Shown piece by piece: positions 51,183-60,928 of a stretch of 64,000 nucleotides of DNA. The notes beneath the pieces are model-generated. The model worked only from the letters and a program-made list of their open reading frames with translations, searched no databases and was not told the origin of the DNA. Both the position numbers and the translations under genes were made by a program. The first letter of the stretch is position 1. Each line of letters starts with the position of its first letter. This stretch comes from Roseibium sp. HPY-6. GTDB lineage: Bacteria > Pseudomonadota > Alphaproteobacteria > Rhizobiales > Stappiaceae. The stretch is taken from NCBI RefSeq assembly GCF_040530035.1, contig NZ_JBEWCD010000004.1:1-64000 (forward strand), written 5' to 3'.

Positions 51183-54100
51183 TCAGATCGAATTGGCTCG
51201 CTCTTCCTTTTCCTCTCCCGCCGGTGCTCCGTGTACCTTTTCGCGGAACCATTGGGCCACAACGTACAGAGCTGGAATGAAGAAGACGCCGACAAGCGAG
51301 GCTGCGATCATGCCGCCGAATACCGGGGTTCCTACGCCTTTTCGTGCCAACATGGAAGCGCCTGTCGCAACAACCAACGGGAACAGGCCCGCGATGAAGG
51401 CAAAGCTGGTCATCATCACGGCGCGGAATCTTGACCGCCCCCCGTCTATTGCGGCATCGATGATGCTCATCCCCTCCGTACGGCGGTTCATAGCAAATTC
51501 TACGATCAGGATTGCGTTCTTGGCCGCGAGAGCGATCAACACCACGAGCCCGATTTGCGCATAAATGTTGTTGGCGAGCCCAGCTATCAGCAATGCCGAC
51601 ATCGCACCACAGACCGCGAACGAAACTGACAGCAAAACGATCAACGGAATCGTCCAGCTTTCATACAACGCTACTAAGAATAAATAGGCAAAGAGAACGG
51701 CCAAACCCAAGACAATCGGAGTTTGGCCAGCCGCTGCGATTTCCTGTTGTGCGGTACCTGTCCAATCAAAGCTATAGCCTTTGGGCAGCGATTTTGTAGC
51801 AAGGTCTTGCATCGCGGTGATGGATTCACCCGAAGATACGCCTGGGGCGGGGTTGCCGGAAATGGTGACGGACCGATAGTTGTTGTACCGCACTAATTTC
51901 TCTGGGCCGGTCGTTAATTCTGTTGTGGCAATAGCCCGGACAGGGACCATTTCACCCTTGTCGTTGCGCACATGAATACGGCCGACATCTTCTATATTCT
52001 GTCGGAACTTTTCTTCAGCCTCCAGATTCACCTGCCAAGTCCGGCCGAACAGGTTCATGTCGTTGACATAGTAGCCCCCCATTGAAACCTGCATGGCTTG
52101 GAACAGCGTGCTGACATCTACACCCAGAGTCTGGAGCCTTTCGCGGTCAAGCTTCAGGTCCAATTTGGGGGTGTTGGCCGAAAATGTCGTATAAACACCT
52201 TTCAAGCGCGGGTCGCTCTTGGCACCGGTAATCAGCCCTTTGGCTGCAGCTCCCAATTCAAGCGGGCTGCCGCCTTGCAAATCCAGAAGCTGGAATTCAA
52301 AGCCTGCGCCAGTGCCCAGACCCGAAATTGGAGGTAGATTGAATGGAATTCCAATGGCCGATTTCAACGCCGCCAAATGCCGGTGAGTATAAGCAATCGA
52401 CGCATCTACAGAAAGCGCAGGGTCCGTCCGGTCTTCGAAAGGCTTCATGATTGCGATCATAAAGCCCGCATTCGACTCCGTCAGGCCATCAAGAATGCTG
52501 AATCCCGTGACCGTCATCACATTCTGAACGCCCGGTGCTTTCTTTAGAATTTCATACGTTTCGTCCATCACATTGGCCGTGCGATTGACCGATGCACCTT
52601 GAGGCAATTGGATTTCAACAAAGTATGCGCCTTGATCTTCGGTCGGCAAAAAGCCGGACGGGGCGATCTTGAACAAGGTACCTGCGCCAAAAACCGCTAG
52701 GCCCAAGAAAACCAGTCCAAGTACGGCGCGGCGTGCAAAAATCCCGGCGACGATGGCATAGCCGTCACGCGCGTTGTCTATTCTCCGCGACAGCCATGCC
52801 AACGGCCCCTTTCTGGGTCCTTCATGACGTTTCAACAAGATGGCACACAACGCAGGGCTGAGCGTCAGTGCATTGAGCGCGGAAATCAACATTGAGAACG
52901 AGACGGCGACCGCAAATTGCTGAAACATTGCACCGGTGATACCAGGTACAAACGCAACCGGGACGAAGACGGACAACAGCACAAAGGTAATCGCCAAGAT
53001 GGGGGCGGTGATCTGCCCCATCGCCTCCGCTGTAGCATCGGCAACCGATAGGTCAGGCCGTTCCGACATGACCTTTTCGACGTTTTCCAAAACAACTATC
53101 GCATCGTCTACAACGATACCGATCGCCAAAACCAGCGCTAGCAGTGTCACCGTATTTATTGAGAATCCAAGCGCCAACATGAACGCCAACGCTCCGATCA
53201 GCGAAACCGGAACCGCGATCAGAGGGATCAGAGCCATCCGCAGGCTGCCCAGGAACAGGAAGACAACAATGACAACCAGACCGAAGGCTTCGATCAGTGT
53301 CCTCACAACCTCATCAATACTGGCCTCGACGAAATAGACGGAGTTATACGGTATTTGCCATTTCACCCCATCGGGAAACGAGGGTTCGAGTTGCTCGATG
53401 GCTTTGCGCACTTCTTCGGCTGTGTTCAGGGCGTTTGCGCCGGGTGTTAGGTAAACACCAATCATGGCAGTCGGGCTGCCGTCAAATTGTGCAAAGGAAT
53501 CCTGCGACTGCGCACCTAGGTCGACACGCCCGATATCGCGAACATAGATGAATGAACCGTTCGGATCAGCCCGAACGACGATGTTTTCAAATTCCTCGAT
53601 CGTGCTCAGACGTCCTTGCGTCTGAATGTTCAACTGAAACGCGGGATCTTCCGTCATTGGTTGCGCACCGACTCGACCGACAGCAGCCTGCACGTTCTGG
53701 GAATTCAGGGCGTTGATCACATCTGATACAGCCACGTTCAGGCCGGTCATGGTATCAACGTCCAGCCATATTCTCATCGAATAGTTTTGAGCACCGAAGA
53801 TGGTCGCGTTGCCGACACCGGGCGAGCGTTTGATGCTGTCTAGCAGGTTGATGGTTGCAAAGTTCGACAGATAAAGCGTGTCATGCTCGGGATCGTCGGA
53901 TGTGATTGCGATCGCCTGCAGCAGGGCCGTGGATTGCTTTTGCGTAATCACACCTGCGCGCACCACTTCGTCGGGAAGGGATGCAGTAGCCAACGCCACA
54001 CGGTTTTGCACGTTGACGGCATTGATATCCGGGTCGGTTCCGGGCTTGAACGTGACCTGCAGGCCGTAGCTGCCGTCTCCACCACTGGTGGACTTCATGT

Positions 54101-54332
54101 AGAGCATATCGGAGACGCCAACAATCTGCTCTTCGATCGACTGTGCGACCGTACTTTCTACAACCTCGGCGCTCGCCCCGGGATAAAAAGCCGAGACTTG
54201 AACGGTTGGCGGAACGATGTCCGGCAGTTGCTGAATCGGCAGACGTGTGAGCGAGATCAACCCAGCTAGCGTGAACAGAATGGAAATTACGATCGCAAAG
54301 CGCGGCCTGCGAATGAAAAGACGCGAAATCAT
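51183..54332 (-). CDS. RND efflux pump inner-membrane transporter (AcrB/MexB, HAE1 family)
   Basis: A 1049-residue RND transporter, exactly the AcrB length. The start [20 protein letters not shown] is a typical first helix. The periplasmic porter domains include [18 protein letters not shown] and [20 protein letters not shown]; the transmembrane proton-relay helix carries the two Asp in [23 protein letters not shown]-type docking and the C-terminal [10 protein letters not shown] helix are present. It exports hydrophobic drugs, dyes or solvents with the adaptor encoded upstream. ATG 54332 has AAGGA 8 bp before it, so the longer frame to 54434 is not used. An outer-membrane channel gene and a local TetR regulator are missing. 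Confidence 0.95.
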   Translation of the reverse strand: MISRLFIRRPRFAIVISILFTLAGLISLTRLPIQQLPDIVPPTVQVSAFYPGASAEVVESTVAQSIEEQIVGVSDMLYMKSTSGGDGSYGLQVTFKPGTDPDINAVNVQNRVALATASLPDEVVRAGVITQKQSTALLQAIAITSDDPEHDTLYLSNFATINLLDSIKRSPGVGNATIFGAQNYSMRIWLDVDTMTGLNVAVSDVINALNSQNVQAAVGRVGAQPMTEDPAFQLNIQTQGRLSTIEEFENIVVRADPNGSFIYVRDIGRVDLGAQSQDSFAQFDGSPTAMIGVYLTPGANALNTAEEVRKAIEQLEPSFPDGVKWQIPYNSVYFVEASIDEVVRTLIEAFGLVVIVVFLFLGSLRMALIPLIAVPVSLIGALAFMLALGFSINTVTLLALVLAIGIVVDDAIVVLENVEKVMSERPDLSVADATAEAMGQITAPILAITFVLLSVFVPVAFVPGITGAMFQQFAVAVSFSMLISALNALTLSPALCAILLKRHEGPRKGPLAWLSRRIDNARDGYAIVAGIFARRAVLGLVFLGLAVFGAGTLFKIAPSGFLPTEDQGAYFVEIQLPQGASVNRTANVMDETYEILKKAPGVQNVMTVTGFSILDGLTESNAGFMIAIMKPFEDRTDPALSVDASIAYTHRHLAALKSAIGIPFNLPPISGLGTGAGFEFQLLDLQGGSPLELGAAAKGLITGAKSDPRLKGVYTTFSANTPKLDLKLDRERLQTLGVDVSTLFQAMQVSMGGYYVNDMNLFGRTWQVNLEAEEKFRQNIEDVGRIHVRNDKGEMVPVRAIATTELTTGPEKLVRYNNYRSVTISGNPAPGVSSGESITAMQDLATKSLPKGYSFDWTGTAQQEIAAAGQTPIVLGLAVLFAYLFLVALYESWTIPLIVLLSVSFAVCGAMSALLIAGLANNIYAQIGLVVLIALAAKNAILIVEFAMNRRTEGMSIIDAAIDGGRSRFRAVMMTSFAFIAGLFPLVVATGASMLARKGVGTPVFGGMIAASLVGVFFIPALYVVAQWFREKVHGAPAGEEKEERANSI

Positions 54333-54336
54333 CCGC

Positions 54337-55476
54337 TTATTCCTTGGCTGACTGTTGGGAGCTGTCAGCGGTCTCAGTCGTGACTTCCATGCCAACACGC
54401 ACCTTCTGAGAGCCCTGAGTGATGACCTTGTCACCCGCCTTCAACCCATCGGTAACGACAGCCTGTGTGCCAGTAACTTCGCGCGTCTTAATCGGCGTTT
54501 TGGCAACTTTCCCATCGGTTCCGACGGTCAGTACAAAGTATCCACCCTGGTCACTTTGCAGGGCGTCAGCCGGAATGATCAATGACTTTTCATCCGGACT
54601 GTCGATAACGCTGACACGCGCTAACTGATCGTTCAACAGGGCTCCATCCGGGTTAGGGAAAATGCCTCGAACGAGCACCGTATCTGTGTTTTCCTGGACC
54701 GTTGTATCAATGACAGCTACTTTGCCTTTGTTTTTGTAAACCTCACCGTTCGCCAAGATGAGTTGCAACGCAACCTTGCCGCTTTCAAGGATTTCACCCT
54801 GTTTCTGGAAATCCAGTAGTTGCGCATTTGAGACCGGGAAGGTCACATAAATTGGGTCGACACTGGACAACGTCAGCAGTGTGCCGCTCTGCGGGTTCAC
54901 AAAGGCTCCGGTGCCTATACTGGTCAGCCCAATCCGTCCGTCGAAGGGCGCGGTGACTTTTGTGTAGGACAACTGGATTTGCGCATTCTGTAAACTGCCT
55001 TGTAACTGCATGATCAGACCGTTTGCCTGACCCTGCTGCGCTTCTGCCTTTTGTACGACCGATTCGGAGACATCACCGCGTTTAAACAGCTTTTGCTGAC
55101 GGTCCAGTTGAATGTCTGCAAGCTTCTTCTCCGCCTTTGCCGCTTCAATCTGACCTTGGATCTGTGTGATGTCCGCTTTGTAAGAATCCGATTCAATCTC
55201 TATCAAGACTTCGCCCGAGGCGACTTTTGTCCCATCCTTGAAATTTACCCTTTCAACGAAGCCCGCCACACGGGCAACGATGTCAACTGAGCTCACCGCC
55301 ACGACACGACCGAGATAGGTATCGCTATAAGTTACCGACTCAAGCTTTGCTTCAGCGACAACAACTGATGGTTTTGGAGGCGTCTGCGCCTGAATTGACG
55401 TCGAAATCAGAACAACTGACAGAACTGTAGAGATCAAAGCTCTGCAAAAGCGGTGACCAATTATGATAAACGACAT
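54337..55476 (-). CDS. RND efflux pump periplasmic adaptor (AcrA/MexA family)
   Basis: A 379-residue membrane-fusion protein. It has an N-terminal hydrophobic signal (about residues 9-27) and the lipoyl/barrel-sandwich halves [20 protein letters not shown] and [15 protein letters not shown]. The alpha-hairpin between them ([21 protein letters not shown]) is coiled-coil. The beta-barrel and membrane-proximal domains follow. It links the RND transporter, encoded 4 bp downstream, to an outer-membrane channel. ATG 55476 has AGAGG upstream. No lipoprotein Cys is seen. An IS6-family transposase relic begins 45 bp upstream. Confidence 0.93.
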   Translation of the reverse strand: MSFIIIGHRFCRALISTVLSVVLISTSIQAQTPPKPSVVVAEAKLESVTYSDTYLGRVVAVSSVDIVARVAGFVERVNFKDGTKVASGEVLIEIESDSYKADITQIQGQIEAAKAEKKLADIQLDRQQKLFKRGDVSESVVQKAEAQQGQANGLIMQLQGSLQNAQIQLSYTKVTAPFDGRIGLTSIGTGAFVNPQSGTLLTLSSVDPIYVTFPVSNAQLLDFQKQGEILESGKVALQLILANGEVYKNKGKVAVIDTTVQENTDTVLVRGIFPNPDGALLNDQLARVSVIDSPDEKSLIIPADALQSDQGGYFVLTVGTDGKVAKTPIKTREVTGTQAVVTDGLKAGDKVITQGSQKVRVGMEVTTETADSSQQSAKE

Positions 55477-55520
55477 TTCAAAACCTCTGCCGGATCGACA
55501 CAACCCTGGAGGGAGCCGCT

Positions 55521-55815
55521 AGCACCCGATTGTTTGCTTACAAACTGCGTCCTTGTAGTTCTGCGCAGTGACAACTCATGCCCAACGTTAAGTATGGTTC
55601 CCACAAAAGCTTGAACAATCGGGCGGAGAATTCTCACTTCTCGCTCCGAAAACGAGAGCGGGCGCGAAAAGGCTCCCCATTCGGTTCACTGCAACACTTC
55701 GTGTTGATTTCGTCTGCAATCCCTGATCACCTCGTTCGGACCCGATCCGACCGCTCCTCTTCTCAAATTCGAACCCAACGCTGTCAGGCTAGGCTTGAGT
55801 GAAGGATTGCGGGCG
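55521..55815 (+). pseudogene. IS6-family transposase relic (C-terminal part)
   Basis: In one plus-strand frame the text reads RLFAYKLRPCSSAQ, stop, QLMPNVKYGSHKSLNNRAE, then NSHFSLRKRERARKGS and GSLQHFVLISSAIPDHLV, then LE, stop, RIAG. LNNRAENSH and the KRER run are the C-terminal hallmark of IS6/IS26-type DDE transposases, where NRAENSH carries the catalytic Glu. Stops at about 55569 and 55800 inactivate it, and the front of the gene is gone. It points away from the adaptor gene, whose promoter region it occupies. Confidence 0.75.
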
Positions 55816-55977
55816 AACAATTGCGTAAAAACAGCCGTAACCTCGCGCGCGACTAAACCTTAAGTAACCTGACATAACCGTGGATACGATTTCACCAAGC
55901 GGCCGAATGATTGTGAACCGCGATTGGGAAGACTCGCCGGTTGGCTAGCCAGGTCATAAGCCGCATCGCCGAAGAAC

Positions 55978-56409
55978 CTATTGAAGGTCTTCCTTTGCCT
56001 GCGAAAAAGCCTCCTTGCAGTCGGGCTGCAGCTTGTCCATGCTTTTGGTCAGACACTGGGCGATACGCCCACCACCAACAGGAACGCCGTCGCAATGCTC
56101 ATCGATATCTGCATGGCACTGCTCAACTACATAGTTGACGGTATTCAGGATAATCGACAACTGCAGCAGGCCTGCCTCAAAGGCGATTTCACATTGCTCA
56201 GAGAGCTTGTCGTTGTGAGCCATTAGGCAAGCTGCAATTCTGCCCCTGCTTGGTGTAACACTGTCACAGTATTGAGCCAGCTCCTGCTTGCACTCTGCCC
56301 CAATAACTTCAGCAACAGACTGTTGAGCGGAGACCGGTGCAGTTGGCAGCAAAAGCACCATAGAAAACAGCGACAACTGGGTGGCAAAACCAAAGATATT
56401 TGCGGTCAC
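55978..56409 (-). CDS. Secreted cysteine-rich repeat protein (GLG1-type repeats)
   Basis: A 143-residue predicted exported protein with signal peptide (about residues 1-30, cleavage near PVSA-QQ). It has two or more cysteine-rich repeats of the GLG1/cysteine-rich FGF-receptor type: C-K-x-E-L-x-x-Y-C, then GRIAACLMAHNDKLSEQC, and CHADIDEHC, then GRIAQCLTKSMDKLQPDC. Each repeat pairs four cysteines. Similar small proteins are widespread in alpha- and betaproteobacteria but their function is not known. GTG 56409 is chosen because AAAGG lies 7 bp upstream. It is transcribed in the same direction as the asparagine-rich gene upstream. Confidence 0.8.
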   Translation of the reverse strand: MTANIFGFATQLSLFSMVLLLPTAPVSAQQSVAEVIGAECKQELAQYCDSVTPSRGRIAACLMAHNDKLSEQCEIAFEAGLLQLSIILNTVNYVVEQCHADIDEHCDGVPVGGGRIAQCLTKSMDKLQPDCKEAFSQAKEDLQ

Positions 56410-56531
56410 ATGAGAACCTTTCACAATTCAGAATTAGAACGGTCGTGGGGGCTAAGCTCCCCAAATTCGCGAAAAAAGAAACCGTAGACAGAACCACAGG
56501 AGTTCCGATCAACAACGCGGCATTGATAGAC

Positions 56532-57077
56532 TTAAGGACCACTACAATAGTACCAGTATCCCTCTGTCAGCGCTGAGTTGGTCCAGGTCCAGCACAGCGA
56601 AGGGTCCGGGGGAGGAGGTGGGGTGTTGGCTGCGACAACTATGATCGCGCCCATCGTCACACCAAACGCAACGGCCCCCCAACGAGCCCCTCTCCAACCA
56701 TACGGGCGGGTCCTGACGTTGACGTGAATATTTACGTTTCGGTTGCGATTTACGTTGATGTTCGTGTTTTTGTTGCGATTAATGTTGGTATTGCGGTTAA
56801 CGTCGGCGTTACGATTAATATTGGTGTTGCGATTAACATTTCTATTGCGGTTCACTTCGTGACCACCTACTCGCGCCCCTCGACTGCGAGCGCTACCGCC
56901 CCCGCGCCTTTCGGCCAACTGGATATAGTCCGTTTTCGATGACAATGCCGGTGATTTTTTCCAGCTATTTCCAGCTGAAAACTCGGAAGCCAAACCATGG
57001 GCGCTGCCAGAGCTAGCCGCAGATCCTATTAGCAATCCGGTCGTCAGAACGGAGATCAAGCACAACCTAATAGACAC
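56532..57077 (-). CDS. Secreted asparagine-rich repeat protein
   Basis: A 181-residue predicted exported protein. Residues 1-27 look like a signal peptide. From about residue 75 to 120 the sequence is a run of Asn-Arg/Asn-X pairs (NRNRNVNRNTNINRNADVN and so on), giving a polar zipper-like low-complexity segment. A hydrophobic segment (AFGVTMGAIIVVAA) and a proline-rich stretch follow, ending in CWTWTNSALTEGYWYYC. Similar proteins of unknown function occur in Rhizobiales. It begins with GTG overlapping the TGA of the upstream small gene, with AAGGA 8 bp before it, so the two are translated together. The repeat copy number could vary between strains. Confidence 0.75.
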   Translation of the reverse strand: MSIRLCLISVLTTGLLIGSAASSGSAHGLASEFSAGNSWKKSPALSSKTDYIQLAERRGGGSARSRGARVGGHEVNRNRNVNRNTNINRNADVNRNTNINRNKNTNINVNRNRNVNIHVNVRTRPYGWRGARWGAVAFGVTMGAIIVVAANTPPPPPDPSLCWTWTNSALTEGYWYYCSGP

Positions 57078-57389
57078 TCAGTTTTTCCTTTCTTTTAAAC
57101 TTGGCAGTCTCGTCAAAGCCCTGTCGCACGATCTTCGATCTTCCCAAGGGAATTCTTCAATTCGCATGACACCAGCGTTCCAAACGGGACCCTCTTTTGC
57201 CCCCCCAATCGTGAGGCGCTCGTTGCCCGCTGGCACAAAATCAACGATTTGGCGCTTTCTGAGTGTCAGAATGGGATACTCAAGCGCATTTTTCCGCAAG
57301 GCGCTTTGGTTCTCCGTTTGATGGCCAAAGGCGGAGATTTCAAAGGGTGCGTCACTTTCCGACATGACAGTTACACCAACAAAATTCAT
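57078..57389 (-). CDS. Small hypothetical protein co-translated with the asparagine-rich protein
   Basis: A 103-residue protein with no family I recognise and no signal peptide or membrane segment. It is accepted as real because AAGGAG lies 7 bp before its ATG and its TGA abuts the GTG of the next gene. Compositionally it is mixed, with basic residues at the C-terminus (LPSLKERKN). Function is unknown. The coupling suggests a regulatory or chaperone-like link to the repeat protein. Confidence 0.5.
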   Translation of the reverse strand: MNFVGVTVMSESDAPFEISAFGHQTENQSALRKNALEYPILTLRKRQIVDFVPAGNERLTIGGAKEGPVWNAGVMRIEEFPWEDRRSCDRALTRLPSLKERKN

Positions 57390-57521
57390 TAACTGGCTCC
57401 TTCAGCGCAATCAAAAGAGACCTCCCTCTATGACGCTGGTCTGAAGCTTTCTCGCGACATAGGGGTGCTCGTTGAGGGCAAAAGGTAGGGTTCAGGACCG
57501 TTGATACGCTGTCTGCGCGGC

Positions 57522-57549
57522 CAAGAATGCTAAGAACTTGGCATTCTTG
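57522..57549. repeat. 9-bp inverted repeat
   Basis: CAAGAATGC (57522-57530) and GCATTCTTG (57541-57549) pair perfectly around a 10-nt loop. There is no T-run. Its role is unknown. Confidence 0.5.
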
Positions 57550-57628
57550 ATCTTAGTGCGGAAATTTTGGACCAGTATTTCTAATCAGCGACAAAACACG
57601 CAACACAGTCTAAAAAAATATGTAATTT

Positions 57629-57672
57629 TAAATATTAAATAGATAATCTAACAATGAATAATAAATATTAAA
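57629..57672. repeat. Direct repeats in an AT-rich island
   Basis: TAAATATTAAA occurs at 57629-57639 and 57662-57672, three helical turns apart, inside about 200 bp of very AT-rich sequence. It could bend DNA, bind a nucleoid protein, or be acquired DNA. Confidence 0.4.
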
Positions 57673-57945
57673 ATAACTCAAACTGTGCATAGCATTTTTT
57701 TTAAATATTTCAGATATAGCTCCACAAAACAATATTTAGATCGACTTTCGATGAGAAAATGCAATTTATAATAGCAAATTGCAGTACGGAAGTGATCTAT
57801 TCCAAGTGTTAGGCTGTGCTTACAAACCTCGAACCCAGAGACGCGAAGCGGCCATACTTGAAAATGCAGCAATTTCTGCGACTGAATTCCGAGCTATTGC
57901 ATCGACGGATTCATTGGTTCAGGCGCTTATTAGATAGTGCTCTTT

Positions 57946-58635
57946 CTACGAAGAATTCTCAGCTCTGGCAGCATCAATCCAATCAGACAGAGCTTTGGCG
58001 TCGGGAATTTCGATAGCGCCATACTTCAGTACGATCATCCCTTCCTGCTCAAGCTTCTTCAGCGCTTTCCCCACTGACACTCGGGACGCCCCAACGGCGA
58101 CCGCCAACTCGGACTGGTTCCAGTTTAGTACGCCGGAAACTTCGGATTCCTCAGGCAGATTCTTCAACAACAGTGATGCTGTAAAAGCGGTTAGATTTAA
58201 CAGACGGATATCGTCCACGATGCTGAATGCCGTATTCAGACGATCTAATGCCATCGGTAGAATTGCGCCAGCGATTTCCGGGCGCCTTTCCATCAATGTC
58301 AAAAAATCTGCCTTATTGACAAAGCCAATCGTCGTTTTGCCTGAAGCCACAGCATTCTGCGTCCGTTTGCGCCCGGTAAGCACACCTATGATGCCAATGA
58401 CATGGCCTGCACCCAACGCAGCCAGCATGACTTCTTTGCCGTTGGGGTCTATACGCCCCACTTTGATAGCACCTGAACGTACAATGAGCAGACGATCTCC
58501 GTCATCGCCGCTAGAATGAATCATCTGACCATCTTGAAAAGTGCGGCGACGTTCTACCGCTTCGATTTCAGCCTGAACTTCAGAACTGAGCAGATCCACG
58601 AATTTAAGGCTACCGTGATCCAATAATCCAGTCAT
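57946..58635 (-). CDS. Crp/Fnr family transcriptional regulator
   Basis: A 229-residue regulator. The N-terminal cyclic-nucleotide-binding-like domain (about residues 10-120) includes GDDGDRLLIVRSGAIKVGRI and GAGHVIGIIGVLTGRKR. The C-terminal winged helix carries NWNQSELAVAVGASRVSVGKAL. There is no Fnr-type cysteine cluster, so it is not an oxygen sensor of that kind. M10 of the longest frame is taken as start because AAGGG is 5 bp before it; ATG 58662 lacks a ribosome-binding site. It is flanked by an AT-rich island downstream and an IS5 relic upstream. Targets are unknown. Confidence 0.88.
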   Translation of the reverse strand: MTGLLDHGSLKFVDLLSSEVQAEIEAVERRRTFQDGQMIHSSGDDGDRLLIVRSGAIKVGRIDPNGKEVMLAALGAGHVIGIIGVLTGRKRTQNAVASGKTTIGFVNKADFLTLMERRPEIAGAILPMALDRLNTAFSIVDDIRLLNLTAFTASLLLKNLPEESEVSGVLNWNQSELAVAVGASRVSVGKALKKLEQEGMIVLKYGAIEIPDAKALSDWIDAARAENSS

Positions 58636-58947
58636 TTCACCCTTGTCCTTAGAACGAGCCATCGAGCACAGTTGTTTCAGAAAAAGAACTCATCATGCAG
58701 AAACTCCAGATATCAGCGTCGCGGTAAAGTAATTCGCAACACGAGTGAGATTGTGGCTTCGCTGTGGACTCAAAAGGTTTGTTCACCCGCTCTGAATATC
58801 TGAGACTGGTTGGTTACCAAACACAATCAGTTTCAGGATCGATGGAATGAACAACCTTCTTAGATTCCACACCTAGGCTTCAGACCCATAAAATGGGTAT
58901 GCAAATCAGTTGAACTCTACTTCAAGCTCCTGAAGAGGAGTTAGGCG

Positions 58948-59094
58948 ATGTCCAATTGTTTGTTCTGGCTCAGTGATGAGCCGTTTTCGAAGTCGCAGCC
59001 ACCGTTGCCGACCGATAAGCGGGGCGGGGCCCGTGTCTACGACCGGCGGGCGCTCAGCGGCATCATTCTTGTTCTCTCACAGGAGGTTCCTTGA
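58948..59094 (+). pseudogene. IS5-family transposase relic (N-terminal 48 codons)
   Basis: From ATG 58948, MSNCLFWLSDEPFSKSQPPL, then PTDKRGGARVYDRRALSGII and LVLSQEVP, stop. This is the N-terminus of IS5-type transposases (family pattern LxDEQxxxLxPxLP, RGxxRVDDRRVISGI). After the Ile-Ile-Leu-Val-Leu stretch the text diverges and stops, so only the head of the gene survives. The palindrome ACCCAT-AAA-ATGGGT at 58884-58898 lies just upstream. Confidence 0.75.
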
Positions 59095-59113
59095 TTTTAT
59101 CGGGCTAGAAAAA

Positions 59114-59416
59114 TTAGCCGACAATGTTGAGTGCGAGATTGCATCCGCGCTTGAAATCTTCCTCTTCCAATTCAAGCGCGTCGCGGATCGCTTTTGACGA
59201 AATCGCTTCCTGATCCTGACTGTTCGCCTCATCGATCAGGTAGATGAACCAACTTCTCAGCGAACCAGGTCCAGGCAGGAGTTCATTCACGATTTGCTCG
59301 CTGGTGACCTCGTTTTTTCCATCTTCCTCTAGCACCTGCTTTAGAGCGAACAAGATCGCCCTGGCCGCAGCCACTTCCGGCAGCTCCGATTGGTTGATCG
59401 CACCCATCGCGGTCAT
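59114..59416 (-). CDS. Small hypothetical protein downstream of repC
   Basis: A 100-residue acidic protein with predicted helices, including a Glu-rich segment (ALELEEEDFKRG). No domain is recognised. GAGGAG lies about 9 bp before its ATG, and it starts 43 bp after the repC stop on the same strand, so it is probably transcribed with repC. Conserved small genes after repC are common on such plasmids; maintenance or copy control is possible but unproven. Confidence 0.6.
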   Translation of the reverse strand: MTAMGAINQSELPEVAAARAILFALKQVLEEDGKNEVTSEQIVNELLPGPGSLRSWFIYLIDEANSQDQEAISSKAIRDALELEEEDFKRGCNLALNIVG

Positions 59417-59459
59417 GTAAGCGGGCTCCTCAATTTCAGGGTCAAAAACGTATCAAACG

Positions 59460-60779
59460 TCAGGAATGGGCAAGTCCGAAGAGAGACTTCTTCAGGTTTA
59501 GCTTGTGATCGTACGCCCTGTCCATCATGGCGCGAAAGTATCCGCCGGGCGACGTGATTTGCGACGGATCGCGCAGGGCCTTTTCGGCGACCACAGCCAA
59601 ACAAGTCGCCGGCAGGTCTTTTCCGTGGCGCAAGACGGCCTGTTTGTACCCTGCTTCGCTGAGGCCGATTAGGATCCGCAATTGCTCGGCCGCATCGCAA
59701 AGCTGTGTCCAGGAGGAGAGGCGGAAACTAAGTTCGGTTTGAACCAGCGAACATGCTGAATTGATCAATCCGATTGAAACATCGTCAAGGGAGCCGTTCT
59801 TGCTGCCCCGTTCAGGCGCTTCCGCTTGCTCAATCGCTTGTTGCGTGTGGCTGCGGGCTCCGCAAGGCTCTTTTTCAAGAGCCATTTCAACGGCGGAGCC
59901 GTTGTCAGATTGAGAATTGATTTCTTGCTCGTGAGAGCAAGTCCGTTTGTTACTTGAAAATACAGAAAGTGGTGGGGTTGTATCATATAAGCGGGTGTCA
60001 TTTGAACCACCTGCGCATGTCATTTTTGGCTCTATATTGCTATGTTGCGTTGTCCGCTGCAGCGTATTTTCCACAGCCAGCAGGACCTCGTCATAAAGTG
60101 CCTGGAGCCATTCGGCGCAGCTCTCTGGCTGGTCTTTAAGTTCGGCGACCAGTTTTTCCGCATGCAAGGCATAATCGGACAGATCCGCGTCCGCGGCTTC
60201 TACAAGATCAATGATGGCCCTAGAAAGGCGGGTAACGGCCCGTTTGGATCGTTTTTTCAGATCGAGCGCTTCCCTGTATTCGTCCGCGAGGACAGCGAAG
60301 GCATCAAGATTGAAACAGGCAGGTGTGAAATCCAGACCGTAGGCTTCATCGGGGATCCCGCCATTTTTCCGATAAATGTAACGCCGGCCGGTGGGACTGT
60401 CCCGATAAGCAAGCACACCGGCTTCGACAAGCGTCTTCAGACTTCTGGAAATGCTTCTGATCGAAGCGCCTGTATATTCGGCCAGTCGCTCATTTGAAAT
60501 CGCAACAACGGGGCGTTTGCCTGGAGCGAAGTCCGTCGGCCGGGCCAGGCCGAGCAGAATATCCAGGATTTGATACGCGGTGCGCCGGATGCCCAGGGCA
60601 GGGGCGACACGTTTAAGCGTCCTGGCAAGATCTGCTTTGGCAACATCAGGCCGGTTTTCTTGTCGTGCCAGGGCTGCGCTCGCCAGAATCCCGTCTGACA
60701 GCTTTCGGAAGCTGGCAATGTGCGGACGTGCGGAAGGGTTCGCGCTTTTGCGCGGTGTAAACGGTTGATTTTGGTCCAT
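59460..60779 (-). CDS. repC: RepC plasmid replication initiator
   Basis: A 439-residue replication initiator of the RepC family from repABC plasmids. The N-terminal domain (about residues 20-160) carries the winged-helix DNA-binding region with RRTAYQILDILLGLARPTDF and NERLAEYTGASIRSISRSL. A C-terminal domain is joined by a Ser/Gln-rich linker near residue 270-310. RepC binds the origin inside its own gene and starts replication. ATG 60779 is favoured; upstream starts are TTG only. No repA or repB is found upstream, where virB genes lie instead. A counter-transcribed RNA is predicted just upstream. This is the core of a plasmid or chromid replicon. Confidence 0.93.
   Translation of the reverse strand: MDQNQPFTPRKSANPSARPHIASFRKLSDGILASAALARQENRPDVAKADLARTLKRVAPALGIRRTAYQILDILLGLARPTDFAPGKRPVVAISNERLAEYTGASIRSISRSLKTLVEAGVLAYRDSPTGRRYIYRKNGGIPDEAYGLDFTPACFNLDAFAVLADEYREALDLKKRSKRAVTRLSRAIIDLVEAADADLSDYALHAEKLVAELKDQPESCAEWLQALYDEVLLAVENTLQRTTQHSNIEPKMTCAGGSNDTRLYDTTPPLSVFSSNKRTCSHEQEINSQSDNGSAVEMALEKEPCGARSHTQQAIEQAEAPERGSKNGSLDDVSIGLINSACSLVQTELSFRLSSWTQLCDAAEQLRILIGLSEAGYKQAVLRHGKDLPATCLAVVAEKALRDPSQITSPGGYFRAMMDRAYDHKLNLKKSLFGLAHS
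59880..60060. other. Putative origin region inside repC
   Basis: A locally AT-rich stretch in the repC coding sequence, in the linker between its two domains. It includes the dyad CTTGCTC-GTGA-GAGCAAG at 59924-59941. Origins of repABC plasmids lie inside repC in an AT-rich segment, so this is the expected oriV position. Iterons were not identified. Confidence 0.5.
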
Positions 60780-60832
60780 CGCTTTAATCGAGATCAGACG
60801 CAAAAATCCGTTCACCGAAACGGTGTTCGTGA

Positions 60833-60928
60833 TTGACAATGATGTGGGGAATGCGCTACTAAAAAGGTGCTAAATTTTTTTGAGGCATCCCCCGCTTCCG
60901 GTTCGTTCCGGTGGCGGGTTTTGTCTTT
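60833..60928 (+). ncRNA. Predicted counter-transcribed RNA controlling repC (ctRNA/incA type)
   Basis: On the strand opposite to repC, TTGACA (60833-60838) is followed after 18 bp by TACTAA (60857-60862), a good sigma-70-like promoter. The transcript would begin near 60868 and end at a terminator hairpin. In the hairpin CCCGC (60891-60895) pairs with GCGGG (60914-60918), with an inner CCGG/CCGG stem, and TTTTGTCTTT follows. The predicted length is about 60 nt, as for ctRNAs of repABC plasmids, which lie just upstream of repC and repress its translation. Confidence 0.65.

Larger units (their letters stand above)
57390..57945. other. AT-rich gap with dyad and direct repeats
   Basis: About 550 bp without a gene. 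A 9-bp inverted repeat (CAAGAATGC / GCATTCTTG) lies at 57522-57549. The segment 57590-57790 is strikingly AT-rich, unlike its surroundings, and repeats TAAATATTAAA at 57629-57639 and 57662-57672, 33 bp apart. Confidence 0.5.

Noticed and set aside
57678..57872. 64-codon minus-strand frame in the AT-rich island
   Set aside because: No ribosome-binding site and no resemblance; AT-rich composition explains the hydrophobic product.
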